Positions 25,357 to 33,287 of a DNA stretch of 64,000 nt are shown in pieces (position 1 is the stretch's first letter; each line of letters starts with the position of its first letter). The position numbers were made by a program, and so were the translations under genes. Origin of the DNA: Chlamydiales bacterium (GTDB lineage: Bacteria; Chlamydiota; Chlamydiia; Chlamydiales; Criblamydiaceae); assembly GCA_024233575.1 (NCBI GenBank), contig JACKPN010000008.1, forward strand, positions 26,030 through 90,029, given 5' to 3'. A model generated the notes under the pieces. The model had not been told where the DNA came from. It made no database searches and was given only the letters and a program-made list of their open reading frames with translations.

Positions 25357-26682
25357 TGATTGAAATGTGGCTCGATATGCTTGTTCAAAGAAAGGTAGAA
25401 CCTCTCCGCCCTGTTTCTTAAGTGTCATCCATAATGATACAGCTCTTTCCAAAAATCTACTTCCCTCATCACTCTGCGTTCCATAGGATGTTTTCCTCCA
25501 AAGAACGATATGACGCAGTGTTCGTTCTGCCGCATTATTTGTGCAGTCTACCTCAGGATATCTAGTAAAGAGAAAAAGATTGTTATATTCATTCAGTAAT
25601 CGGTCGGCAAATCGCGAGAACTTTTCTGAACCATTGGCAAGTGTATCATATAAAACCTCTTTCAGCCTTTTCCTTCGATAACACACTCGTTGTTGCATCG
25701 TTTTTCGACAAGAAAGGTGGCATGCTTGAAAAATTTCTTTAAGCTCAAATAGAGCTTTCTCTCCTATTTGTTTATCCGGTCCATCCCTTTGAGCAAACTT
25801 TTGAAAGTCCCTCTTGAGATGAGCTAAACAATATTGGTGTCTGTCATAAGCATAAACCTGATAACGATCCGTTATTGTAATTCCAGGATGTCCTCTAGGG
25901 CGTACTTTGGCTAGGCTAGCAATGCCTCGTGTAGGAAGTATGCGAATCAATACCTCCTGTTTAGTGGTCACTGTCCAAACATATTGTGTTTTTGCGCATT
26001 GCCGAAAACTCGTCTCGTCCACGTACGCTACCTTCTTGTTACAGGCTCTATGGGAAAGCGTATCATAGACTGGCTTCAAACCTCTGGAGAGCTTGCGTTC
26101 CATAGCAGGGAGACTGCCAAGTGAGATCTCTATGTTACATAGAGTCTTAAGAAGAGTTTGAATGGTACGCTTACTCATCCTATAGACAGAGCTACATGCG
26201 CCAATGAAACTGATGAGCTTAGAGCCAAAACAGCTTCTGTCATAGTCTTTGGGAAAGGGTGCTATTAGATTTTTTCGACATCCACAGCATGTTGCTTTTT
26301 GAAGCTCAATCTGTGTAACGATAGGTTTAATATCTGGCAGCTCTGCTTGCTGAAAAATCTGAGGATTTTTGTACTCCAGATCTTTTGAACCGCAATATTC
26401 ACACTTTTTTAAAGAAGAGTAGACTCTCTGAGATATCTCATCCTCAGAGTAGAGTTTACGATAATGACCACGGTGCCCTTTCTTGGCACCTCCTTTTGGG
26501 GACTGCTTGTTCTTCTTTTGGTCTGAACTCGGCGGTTTAGAGCTGTTTTTAGAATTTAAGTTAAGACGTTCTTCAAGTTCGTCAACTCGCTTTTGCAAGC
26601 GTTTGTTGGTCTGTTGAAGTTCAAAATTGGCTCGACTAAGGAGCTGGACCATTTCAAAAAGGTCATCGTAAGTAGGTTTCAT
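25333..26682 (-). CDS. IS66-family transposase
   Basis: This 449-residue DDE transposase appears intact. It opens with a coiled segment (FELQQTNKRLQKRVDELEER) and a SSKPPSSDQKKNKQSPKGG linker typical of IS66 TnpC. A zinc-finger-like region follows (CEYCGS and later CCGCRKN). The acidic catalytic residues are in VDETSFRQ, ITDRYQVYAYDR and NNAAERTLR. The start at 26682 lies just inside the right inverted repeat, and the stop is inside the left one. Its presence shows the genome has tolerated recent transposition, unlike the pathogenic Chlamydia genomes. No frameshift is seen. Confidence 0.94.
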   Translation of the reverse strand: MKPTYDDLFEMVQLLSRANFELQQTNKRLQKRVDELEERLNLNSKNSSKPPSSDQKKNKQSPKGGAKKGHRGHYRKLYSEDEISQRVYSSLKKCEYCGSKDLEYKNPQIFQQAELPDIKPIVTQIELQKATCCGCRKNLIAPFPKDYDRSCFGSKLISFIGACSSVYRMSKRTIQTLLKTLCNIEISLGSLPAMERKLSRGLKPVYDTLSHRACNKKVAYVDETSFRQCAKTQYVWTVTTKQEVLIRILPTRGIASLAKVRPRGHPGITITDRYQVYAYDRHQYCLAHLKRDFQKFAQRDGPDKQIGEKALFELKEIFQACHLSCRKTMQQRVCYRRKRLKEVLYDTLANGSEKFSRFADRLLNEYNNLFLFTRYPEVDCTNNAAERTLRHIVLWRKTSYGTQSDEGSRFLERAVSLWMTLKKQGGEVLPFFEQAYRATFQSGVSTPAI

Positions 26683-26736
26683 GGTTAAGAACTATAAACA
26701 TAAACGTTTATGTTGTCACCCCCCCTGAACGGATAC

Positions 26737-26781
26737 GGTGTTTCTACACCAGCTATTTGACCCTTACTGAACGGATACAAA
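26737..26781 (-). repeat. Right terminal inverted repeat of the IS66-type element
   Basis: This is the exact complement of 25312-25356. Just inside it, CTGAACGGATAC (26725-26736) repeats the sequence of the tip, so the terminal motif occurs twice at this end. Confidence 0.93.
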
Positions 26782-26785
26782 AAAG

Positions 26786-26828
26786 TTCAAGAATCGGAAT
26801 TTTGTAATTGGGAAAGCGGATTCTTGAA
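26786..26828 (+). terminator. Hairpin next to the IS element, possible terminator
   Basis: TTCAAGAATC (26786-26795) pairs perfectly with GATTCTTGAA (26819-26828); a T-rich stretch (TTATTTT) follows. The loop is 23 nt. It may be the original terminator of the tamA-tamB transcript, now separated from tamB by the insertion. Confidence 0.45.
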
Positions 26829-26958
26829 TTATTTTCGGTATAAAAGCTTTACATTTCAAATCTTTCAATATACATAAAGCTTCATCTTTGTCCTTTCACC
26901 TTTTACCCTATTTAGCTATATGGTATGTTGAGGAAAATTCCTAACGCGAACAACGGAA

Positions 26959-27753
26959 ATGACAACGCTGCTTTCCCAACTGGTCGAAGTTCTTGGTGAC
27001 TACATACTTCTGATCTGGCATGTGATCACGGTCTCACTCCGCCGCCCTCCGCACTGGGCTCTGGTAAGGGATCAGCTCCACGAGATCGGCGTTATGTCCT
27101 TGCCTGTTGTTGCCATCACGGGATTCTCCACAGGAATGGTTCTCGCTGCACAGTCGTTCTTCCAACTTTCAGACAAAGGCCTTGCCAGCGCGACGGGATT
27201 GATGGTCACCAAAGCGATGATGGTGGAACTGGGCCCTGTACTGACGGCGTTCATGGTAACGGGACGTGTCGGCGCGGCGATGTGCGCCGAGTTAGGCACT
27301 ATGCGTGTTACCGAACAGATCGACGCGATGCGCTCGATGTCGGTCGACCCGCTGCGCTACCTTGTCGCCCCGCGATTTGTTGCGGGCATCTCGATGCTGC
27401 CGCTATTAACGGTGTTCAGCTGCGTCATGGGGATCTTCGGCGGATATATCATCGCGGTCTACTACTATAACATGCCTCCTACCTCATACTTAGACCCACT
27501 GCCAATCCATGTGACTAACTTCGACCTGTTTAGCGGCCTTGTCAAGGCGTTTGTCTTCGGCGTGATCATTGTAACGATCTCCTGCTACCGCGGCATGACA
27601 ACGCATGGCGGTGCTGCCGGCGTGGGCCGCGCAACGACGAATAGCGTGGTAATCTGCTACTCAGTCATCCTGATCGGCAACTTCTTCCTGACTTTGGGCC
27701 TGAACAGCTCATCGTCATTTATCTCTGGATTCCTAGATCGGTGGTTCGGCTAA
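26959..27753 (+). CDS. mlaE: MlaE-like ABC transporter permease
   Basis: This 264-residue inner-membrane permease belongs to the MlaE (YrbE) family. It forms the core of a phospholipid transporter between inner and outer membranes. Hydrophobic helices and family stretches are clear: VVAITGFSTGMVLAAQSFF, LGPVLTAFMVTGRVGAAMCA and ELGTMRVTEQIDAMRSM. The C-terminal AAGVGRATTNSVV is also typical. The start at 26959 has only a weak ribosome site. The stop overlaps the ATG of mlaF by one base (TAATG). mlaD follows, giving the order E-F-D. Confidence 0.93.
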   Translation: MTTLLSQLVEVLGDYILLIWHVITVSLRRPPHWALVRDQLHEIGVMSLPVVAITGFSTGMVLAAQSFFQLSDKGLASATGLMVTKAMMVELGPVLTAFMVTGRVGAAMCAELGTMRVTEQIDAMRSMSVDPLRYLVAPRFVAGISMLPLLTVFSCVMGIFGGYIIAVYYYNMPPTSYLDPLPIHVTNFDLFSGLVKAFVFGVIIVTISCYRGMTTHGGAAGVGRATTNSVVICYSVILIGNFFLTLGLNSSSSFISGFLDRWFG

Positions 27754-28535
27754 TGACAACGATGATCAAAGTACGCAATCTCTATAAAAGCTACGGCAAT
27801 CTCAAAGTATTGAGCGGGTTGAACCTTGACGTTCTCGAGGGTGAGACCGTTGTTATTTTGGGGCGTTCGGGAGTCGGTAAAAGCGTTCTGTTACGCCAGA
27901 TCATCGGCATTGAAAGACCCGATAAGGGCGAGGTGTTTATCGAAGGGCAAGATATCCTTAGAGGCAGTGAAAAAGAAAGACGGCGGGTGATCAAAAAGAT
28001 GGGGATGCTCTTCCAAGGGGCCGCGCTTTTCGACTCGCTAACACTCGGTGAAAATGTCGCTTTTTACCTGAGGCAGCATGAAAGCCATCTTTCTGAAGAG
28101 GAAATCAACCACCGCGTTGCCGAGGCATTATCAATGGTCGACATGGCTGGCACCGAAAGTAAAATGCCGTCAGACCTATCGGGAGGGATGCGGAAAAGAG
28201 GTGCTTTGGCACGGGTCATCGTCTACAGTCCCCGTATCGTCCTCTATGATGAACCGACCACCGGGCTGGATCCGATCACGGCGATGCAGATCAACCACCT
28301 AATTATCGAAGCGCGTCGGAAACTTAACGCAACGTCAATCGTTGTGACGCATGACATCAAATCAGCAATGGAAGTGGGCGATAGGATCGCTTTTCACTAC
28401 GATGGGCGGATTATTCATATTGCCCCCAAAGAAGAGTTTATGAATATTGACGATCCGCATATTCAAGCATTCTTCGAAAATGCCGCATTGACAGATGAGT
28501 ATCTCCAAGATAAAAAGATGAAGAGGAGTGAATAA
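27753..28535 (+). CDS. mlaF: MlaF-like ABC transporter ATPase
   Basis: This cytoplasmic ATPase powers the Mla phospholipid transporter. I place the start at the ATG at 27753, which overlaps the mlaE stop (TAATG); a GTG at 27741 is possible but would overlap more. The protein has 260 residues. Walker A is GRSGVGKSVLL, the signature is LSGGMRKRGALAR, Walker B is IVLYDEPTTGLDP and the switch His is in SIVVTHD. Only the ATPase, permease and MCE genes are clustered; mlaA, mlaB and mlaC are not in the window. Confidence 0.94.
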   Translation: MTTMIKVRNLYKSYGNLKVLSGLNLDVLEGETVVILGRSGVGKSVLLRQIIGIERPDKGEVFIEGQDILRGSEKERRRVIKKMGMLFQGAALFDSLTLGENVAFYLRQHESHLSEEEINHRVAEALSMVDMAGTESKMPSDLSGGMRKRGALARVIVYSPRIVLYDEPTTGLDPITAMQINHLIIEARRKLNATSIVVTHDIKSAMEVGDRIAFHYDGRIIHIAPKEEFMNIDDPHIQAFFENAALTDEYLQDKKMKRSE

Positions 28536-28538
28536 CGT

Positions 28539-29660
28539 ATGATAGACCGAGGCAAAAACCTAATGATCGGCATCTTTGTGATCGCCGCGGTTACAATCGT
28601 GATCTTTATCTTATTATTTCTCCACCCCACTGTCGGCGATGACGGCAAAATTCTTCGCGTACGTTTTGCCAATATCGATAAGGTAAATATCGGCACCCGT
28701 GTTACTTTCGGAGGAAAACCTGTAGGTGAGGTTGTCAATATCGAAGAGGTCATCGAAGAGCCTAACCCGCGCTTACCCCACAAGGGACAAGTCTATGTGT
28801 ACCAACTGGATCTGCAAGTTGATTCAAGCGTCGATGTCTACAATTCAGATGATGTCTCGCTGCGCACCTCAGGCCTTCTCGGTGAAAAATCTGTGAACAT
28901 CACTCCCCTACCTCCTAAGGCAGGGGTCAAGCTGCGTCTTGTCAACGACGAGATCATCTACGCTGACGAATCGGGATCGGTTGAAGAAACGTTCAAAGAG
29001 TTTAAAGAACTGTCTGATAAATTTGAAGAAGCTCTCGACATCCTGATTGATGCGCTCCATCAAGCTAAAGAAGAGAATCTTGTAGGCAAAATCGCCAGCA
29101 CTTTTGCCAACTTAAGTGAAATTACAGAAGCGATCAACAAGCCTGAAGAGCTAGGACAAATCGTGGATAATGCTCGCGACATCACCAAAAGCGGTAAAAC
29201 AGTATTGGCGCAAGTTGAAGAAGGTAAAGGGACTATAGGCAAGCTCGTGATGAGCGATGATCTCTATCTTCGGCTGACTTCGATCTTCAACAAGGGCGAA
29301 ACCGTCATGAACGATATCAACCATTACGGTGTCCTATTTCATTTAGACAAAAACTGGCAACGATTGAGGGCCAGAAGGTTAAACCTCTTAGCAAAACTGC
29401 GTACTCCTCAGGAATTCCGTAATTACTTTAACGACGAAATGGATCAAATCGCCACTTCCCTTTCTCGTGTAGGTATGATATTAGGTAAAGATGAGTGCCA
29501 AAGTGGCTGCAGCATCATTTACAACTGCGAGTTCAGCAAAGCTTTTGCTGAACTGCTGCGACGCGTGGAAGGCGTAGAAGAGTCCCTGAAAATGTATAAT
29601 ACGCAGTTGAACGATTGCAAAGTCAGAGAAACTGAGTTTTGCGACCCTCTCTGCGAATAG
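28539..29660 (+). CDS. mlaD: MCE-domain substrate-binding subunit (MlaD-like)
   Basis: MlaD is anchored in the inner membrane and forms a hexameric ring that channels lipids in the periplasm. The 373-residue protein has an N-terminal helix (about 8-28, GIFVIAAVTIVIFILLFL) and then an MCE domain at about 38-120. That domain contains FANIDKVNIGTRVTFGGKPVG and LRTSGLLGEKSVNITP. A long helical C-terminal part follows, rich in charged residues and ending in several Cys. The C-terminus is longer than in E. coli MlaD (183 residues) and fits the longer MCE proteins of other bacteria. It starts 3 nt after the mlaF stop with a GAGGAG ribosome site. Confidence 0.9.
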   Translation: MIDRGKNLMIGIFVIAAVTIVIFILLFLHPTVGDDGKILRVRFANIDKVNIGTRVTFGGKPVGEVVNIEEVIEEPNPRLPHKGQVYVYQLDLQVDSSVDVYNSDDVSLRTSGLLGEKSVNITPLPPKAGVKLRLVNDEIIYADESGSVEETFKEFKELSDKFEEALDILIDALHQAKEENLVGKIASTFANLSEITEAINKPEELGQIVDNARDITKSGKTVLAQVEEGKGTIGKLVMSDDLYLRLTSIFNKGETVMNDINHYGVLFHLDKNWQRLRARRLNLLAKLRTPQEFRNYFNDEMDQIATSLSRVGMILGKDECQSGCSIIYNCEFSKAFAELLRRVEGVEESLKMYNTQLNDCKVRETEFCDPLCE

Positions 29661-29670
29661 AAGGAAGCCG

Positions 29671-30240
29671 ATGGAAAACATCCCCTATGCACAACTTCAA
29701 AAGGGAACTTTCTTAATCGCAACCCCGGATATTGACAGTGGGATTTTCCATCGTGGGGTTGTCCTTCTCTGCGAACATAATCCTAATGGATCTTTCGGCA
29801 TCGTCGTCAATAAGACTCTGTCGCTCGACCTTCCTGAAGAGATCATCAATGTCGAAAATCTAGCAAATCCCAATGTAAGCATCCGTGCCGGCGGTCCTGT
29901 TCAAACCAATCAGATGATGCTTCTTCACACGTCGAATAATATCCCTACGCAAACGTTGGAAGTGTGCGATGGAGTTTATCTAGGCGGAGATCTGCAATTT
30001 CTGCAAGAGTCGATCACTGACGCAAACGGTCCTGATATGCAGCTTTGTTTTGGCTATTCGGGTTGGGGAGCGGGTCAATTGGAGCGAGAGTTCCTCGACG
30101 GACATTGGTTTCTATATCCGGCCTCGGCAAAAATGCTATTCCAAATACCTCCGGAAAAATTATGGCAACATCTACTTCTCCAGATGGGTGGTAAATACGC
30201 TTCCATTTCTATGATTCCTGAGGATCTTAGCTTAAATTGA
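29671..30240 (+). CDS. AlgH/YqgE family (UPF0301) protein
   Basis: This 189-residue cytoplasmic protein belongs to the widespread AlgH/YqgE family, whose biochemical role is not settled. Conserved elements are KGTFLIATPDIDSGIFHRGV, NGSFGIVVNKT, RAGGPVQTNQMMLLH and CFGYSGWGAGQLERE. The ribosome site AAGGAAG precedes the ATG at 29671. It follows mlaD by 10 nt and is likely in the same transcript. Its 3' end faces the rplM-rpsI operon across a shared hairpin. Confidence 0.93.
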   Translation: MENIPYAQLQKGTFLIATPDIDSGIFHRGVVLLCEHNPNGSFGIVVNKTLSLDLPEEIINVENLANPNVSIRAGGPVQTNQMMLLHTSNNIPTQTLEVCDGVYLGGDLQFLQESITDANGPDMQLCFGYSGWGAGQLEREFLDGHWFLYPASAKMLFQIPPEKLWQHLLLQMGGKYASISMIPEDLSLN

Positions 30241-30265
30241 AAAGGCTGGCGGCGGATGCCGCCAA
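30241..30265 (-). terminator. Terminator hairpin between the AlgH-like gene and rpsI
   Basis: GGCGGC (30248-30253) and GCCGCC (30258-30263) form a tight stem with a 4-nt loop. On the minus strand it is followed by AGCCTTTTC, so it probably ends the rplM-rpsI transcript; it may act on both sides. Confidence 0.65.
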
Positions 30266-30269
30266 ACCA

Positions 30270-30656
30270 TTAACGTTTAGAGAACTGGTAGCTTCTGCGA
30301 GCTCCGCGAAGACCGTATTTCTTACGCTCTTTCTTACGAGAGTCGCGCGTCAGCATGCCTTCGTCTTTGAAATCATGACGTAGATCTTCGTTTAACTTAA
30401 CGAGTGCGCGGGCGATGCCCAGGCGTACTGCGCCGGCTTGCCCCTCAGGACCGCCGCCTTTAACGCGAATCACGATGTCATGAGAACGGATGCCGTCAAT
30501 TTTAGCAAACGGCTCCATAATAAAATGTCTTTGAATTTCTTGAGGAAAATACTCTTCAAAGGTTCGGTCATTGATGGTGACCTTTCCCTCGCCTGCTCTG
30601 ATGCGAACTGAGGCGACTGCGGTTTTACGTCTTCCGGTTCCGATATGTTCTTCCAA
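30270..30656 (-). CDS. rpsI: Ribosomal protein S9 (uS9)
   Basis: S9 is part of the small ribosomal subunit; its C-terminal tail reaches the P-site tRNA. The sequence shows GTGRRKTAVASVRIRAG near the start, GGGPEGQAGAVRLGIARALV in the middle and the hallmark tail ending QFSKR. I choose the TTG at 30656, since GGAG lies 6 nt upstream, which gives 128 residues and fits the usual length. Another in-frame TTG at 30668 would include the ribosome site itself. The gene follows rplM in the usual rplM-rpsI operon. Confidence 0.95.
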   Translation of the reverse strand: MEEHIGTGRRKTAVASVRIRAGEGKVTINDRTFEEYFPQEIQRHFIMEPFAKIDGIRSHDIVIRVKGGGPEGQAGAVRLGIARALVKLNEDLRHDFKDEGMLTRDSRKKERKKYGLRGARRSYQFSKR

Positions 30657-30672
30657 GGGACTCTCCAAAAAA

Positions 30673-31125
30673 TTAAATATTTACTTTAACGGGTTGCTGA
30701 GCTGCCATATTATGCTCTTCGCCAGCAAAAATGCGCAGACGCTTTAGCTGTGCTTTGCCAAGGCGTGTCTTAGGCATCATTCCTTTTACGGCGTGCTCAA
30801 GGATGTACTCCGGTTTCTTTTTCATCATGGTGCGGTATGGGATCTCACGCATGCTGCCGACAAATCCGCTATGCTTGCGATAGATCTTTTGTGCTTCTTT
30901 ATTGCCGCTTACTTCCACCTTGTCGGCGTTGATGATGATCACGCCATCTCCGCTATCGGTGTCTGGAGTGAAAGTAGGCTTATGTTTGCCTCGCAGGATT
31001 TTAGCGATCTCAGAAGCCAGGCGGCCAACGGTCTTGCCGCTTGCGTCCAAAAGGATCCAGCTATCTTTGCTCTTCGCTTTGTTAAACCTGAAGGATTGTT
31101 GAAATTTCGCTTTCTCTTGCATCAT
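30673..31125 (-). CDS. rplM: Ribosomal protein L13 (uL13)
   Basis: L13 is an early-assembly protein of the large ribosomal subunit. The 150-residue protein shows WILLDASGKTVGRLASEIAK, LRGKHKPTFTPDTDSGDGVI and the family segment AVKGMMPKTRLGKAQLKRLR. It ends near AGEEHNMAAQQP. A promoter lies at 31169-31198 on the minus strand. rpsI follows closely. Two consecutive ATG codons start the frame and either may be used. Confidence 0.97.
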   Translation of the reverse strand: MMQEKAKFQQSFRFNKAKSKDSWILLDASGKTVGRLASEIAKILRGKHKPTFTPDTDSGDGVIIINADKVEVSGNKEAQKIYRKHSGFVGSMREIPYRTMMKKKPEYILEHAVKGMMPKTRLGKAQLKRLRIFAGEEHNMAAQQPVKVNI

Positions 31126-31168
31126 TGTGAGACCTTAATTTTGCTCTTAATATCCATAATAAGCCACT

Positions 31169-31198
31169 ATCATACCTTTTTTAGACCATTTTTGCCAA
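31169..31198 (-). promoter_or_regulatory. Promoter of rplM-rpsI
   Basis: On the minus strand TTGGCA (31193-31198) and TATGAT (31169-31174) are separated by 18 nt and lie about 45 nt before the rplM start. Confidence 0.5.
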
Positions 31199-31336
31199 TA
31201 CTTTTATAGCTTAATCCGATACCTGCCAACCGAAATGAACAAAAACAACAGCTTCACGGATGTATAATAAATTATTTAATCGTCACATTTTCTAGAGAAC
31301 CTAAACCTTAGAAAGGGTAATTATTCACCATACCCC

Positions 31337-31366
31337 TTGAAAATTGCTGTTCATATCGTCTACAAT
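31337..31366 (+). promoter_or_regulatory. Promoter of miaB
   Basis: TTGAAA (31337-31342) and TACAAT (31361-31366) are separated by 18 nt. The ribosome site GGAG and the ATG at 31393 follow within 27 nt. Confidence 0.5.
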
Positions 31367-31392
31367 CGTTCTTTTTTTAGCGGAGAATCACC

Positions 31393-32715
31393 ATGAAAAA
31401 ACCAAAAACGTTTTACGTAAAGACATACGGCTGCCAAATGAACGAGCTCGATTCAGAAGTGATGGTAGGCATGCTGGAGCAAAGAGGCATGAACCGGGTT
31501 GCCGAAGAGACCGATGCCGATCTTCTTATTTTCAATACTTGCTCCGTGCGCGACTTGGCAGAGCGTAAAGCTATGGGTAAAATCGGAAGGCTGGGTCGTT
31601 CTCCTAAGAAAAAGCACATCATCGGCGTTACCGGGTGCATGGCCAATGCAAAAAAGGAAAGTTTATTCAAAAAGCTGCCGAATGTTGACTTTGTTCTAGG
31701 CACCAACAATATTCAGGATCTTAACCATGTCCTTGATGACGTTCTCGCAACAGGAAAAACAGCGCTCCGCGTCGACCAGAAGTTCGAGCACGAAATCGAT
31801 TATCTTAGTGCGACGCGCGAAGACAAAGTCAAAGCGCACATTTCGATCATTCGAGGCTGCGACAAGTTCTGTACATACTGCGTTGTTCCTTATACCCGCG
31901 GTCCAGAAGTATCCCGTTCTCCGGAGGATATCGTCGAAGAGGTTCAGCGTCTTGCCGATAATGGATATCGTGAAATCACCGTCCTTGGTCAGAATGTCAA
32001 TAGCTATGGCAAAGACAAGCCCGAATGGAACTGCCTATTCCACGATCTACTTTATCGTTTGGACAAGATTTCCGGCATCGACCGCATCCGCTTCATGACA
32101 AGCCATCCGATCGATATCTCTCGCGAGCTCATGGAAGCTGTCCGCGATTTGCCATCGCTTTGCGAATTTGTCCACTTTCCAGTGCAGGCAGGCTCTAGCC
32201 GTATACTGCGCAAGATGCACAGAATCTACACTCTTGAGCAGTATATGGAAAAAGTGCATATGTTCCGAGAGATTGTTCCCAATGTCGCTTTGGGAACGGA
32301 TATTATCGTCGGCTTTCCTACTGAGACTGAGGAAGAGTTTCAGATGACCTACGATGTCCTAAAAGAAATTGAATACTCTGTCGCTTTCCTTTTTGCATAT
32401 AGTCCAAGAAAAGGCACGCCAGCAATGCGCTGGAAAGATGATATCGCCCACGAGGTTAAGCAGGAACGTTTACATCGTCTTATGGAACTTCAGGAAGGAA
32501 TTTATCAAAAGCAGCGCCAGGCAATGATTGGCAGCGAAGTCGAGGTGTTAGTCGAGAAAGTCAGCATCAAAAATGACAAGATGTTAAAAGGACGCTCTCC
32601 CTGCTGGAAGAACGTCCTATTTGAAGGCGACCCTTCGCTGATTGGAACCCTTCAAAGGATCAAAGTTCACAGCTTCACCAATCAGTCGCTGATTGGCACA
32701 ATCTGTCCTAGTTAG
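31393..32715 (+). CDS. miaB: tRNA-2-methylthio-N6-dimethylallyladenosine synthase
   Basis: MiaB is a radical-SAM methylthiotransferase that adds the 2-methylthio group to i6A37 of tRNA. The 440-residue protein has all three parts. The N-terminal cluster Cys are in TYGCQMNELDSE, FNTCSVRDLAE and GVTGCMANAK. The radical-SAM motif is RGCDKFCTYCVVPYTRG, followed by the TRAM domain at the end. Details such as SVRDLAE distinguish it from MtaB, whose gene is also in this window (36287-37564). It has its own promoter, diverging from rplM. The stop overlaps the convergent sodC gene by 8 nt. Confidence 0.95.
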   Translation: MKKPKTFYVKTYGCQMNELDSEVMVGMLEQRGMNRVAEETDADLLIFNTCSVRDLAERKAMGKIGRLGRSPKKKHIIGVTGCMANAKKESLFKKLPNVDFVLGTNNIQDLNHVLDDVLATGKTALRVDQKFEHEIDYLSATREDKVKAHISIIRGCDKFCTYCVVPYTRGPEVSRSPEDIVEEVQRLADNGYREITVLGQNVNSYGKDKPEWNCLFHDLLYRLDKISGIDRIRFMTSHPIDISRELMEAVRDLPSLCEFVHFPVQAGSSRILRKMHRIYTLEQYMEKVHMFREIVPNVALGTDIIVGFPTETEEEFQMTYDVLKEIEYSVAFLFAYSPRKGTPAMRWKDDIAHEVKQERLHRLMELQEGIYQKQRQAMIGSEVEVLVEKVSIKNDKMLKGRSPCWKNVLFEGDPSLIGTLQRIKVHSFTNQSLIGTICPS

Positions 32716-33244
32716 CGACGATCACACCGCAGGCGAGGCGCTTGCCTGCATTCCCTGTAGGCTGAGTAACATAATCGTCGGCATCAGCATGGACAATCAC
32801 TGATTTGCCGATGATCGAGTCTGGACCTGTTAAACTGATGACGGTGTCTACGCGTTCGTACTTTGCATTACCGGTAGAGTCCGCAATGACATTGCCTAAG
32901 TCGCCAACATGCCGTACTGATGAGTCGGGGCCGCCATGCATTTCATCCGTAGGATTATAGTGACCTCCTGCCGACGACCCATCAGGCGCGGAACAGTCGC
33001 CGAATTCGTGAATATGAAATCCATGTTCTCCTGGCGTAAGACCTGAAATTTCTGCAATAATTTGAACGCCGTCTTCAAGCTGGGTAAAAGTCACCATTCC
33101 TTTGACTTCGTTTCCTTCAGTAGGGTTCAAGATCGCAACAGCAGTACGCGCGTCGGCTTTTGGGCTTTCTTCAGGTCCTGACCGACAGGATGAACAAGCC
33201 AAAGCAGCAGCAATTACCGGTAAAATAAAAAAATAGCGTAACAT
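32708..33244 (-). CDS. sodC: Copper/zinc superoxide dismutase, probable lipoprotein
   Basis: SodC converts superoxide to peroxide and oxygen in the envelope. The 178-residue protein starts with a lipoprotein-like signal (VIAAALACSSC), so it is probably lipid-anchored. Copper and zinc ligands are visible in HGFHIHEFGDCSA, GGHYNPT, VRHVGDLGN and VIVHADADDY. The disulphide Cys pair is in GDCSA and LACGVIV. The ribosome site AAGGAGG is strong. Its 3' end overlaps miaB by 8 nt on the opposite strand. It lies downstream of ligA by 43 nt and may be in that transcript. Envelope SodC would help against host oxidative attack. Confidence 0.93.
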   Translation of the reverse strand: MLRYFFILPVIAAALACSSCRSGPEESPKADARTAVAILNPTEGNEVKGMVTFTQLEDGVQIIAEISGLTPGEHGFHIHEFGDCSAPDGSSAGGHYNPTDEMHGGPDSSVRHVGDLGNVIADSTGNAKYERVDTVISLTGPDSIIGKSVIVHADADDYVTQPTGNAGKRLACGVIVAN

Positions 33245-33287
33245 ATGATTACCTCCTTAAAAGAGATTAACCGAATGAAATAAATAT

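Larger units (their letters stand above)
25312..26781. mobile_element. IS66-family insertion sequence, apparently complete
   Basis: The element is 1470 bp long and bounded by perfect 45-bp inverted repeats (25312-25356 and 26737-26781, tips TTTGTATCCGTTCAGTAAGG). It holds one intact transposase gene on the minus strand. The usual 8-bp target duplication is not visible at either edge. The accessory tnpA and tnpB genes of classic IS66 are absent, as in the single-gene subgroup. It lies between tamB and mlaE. Confidence 0.92.
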
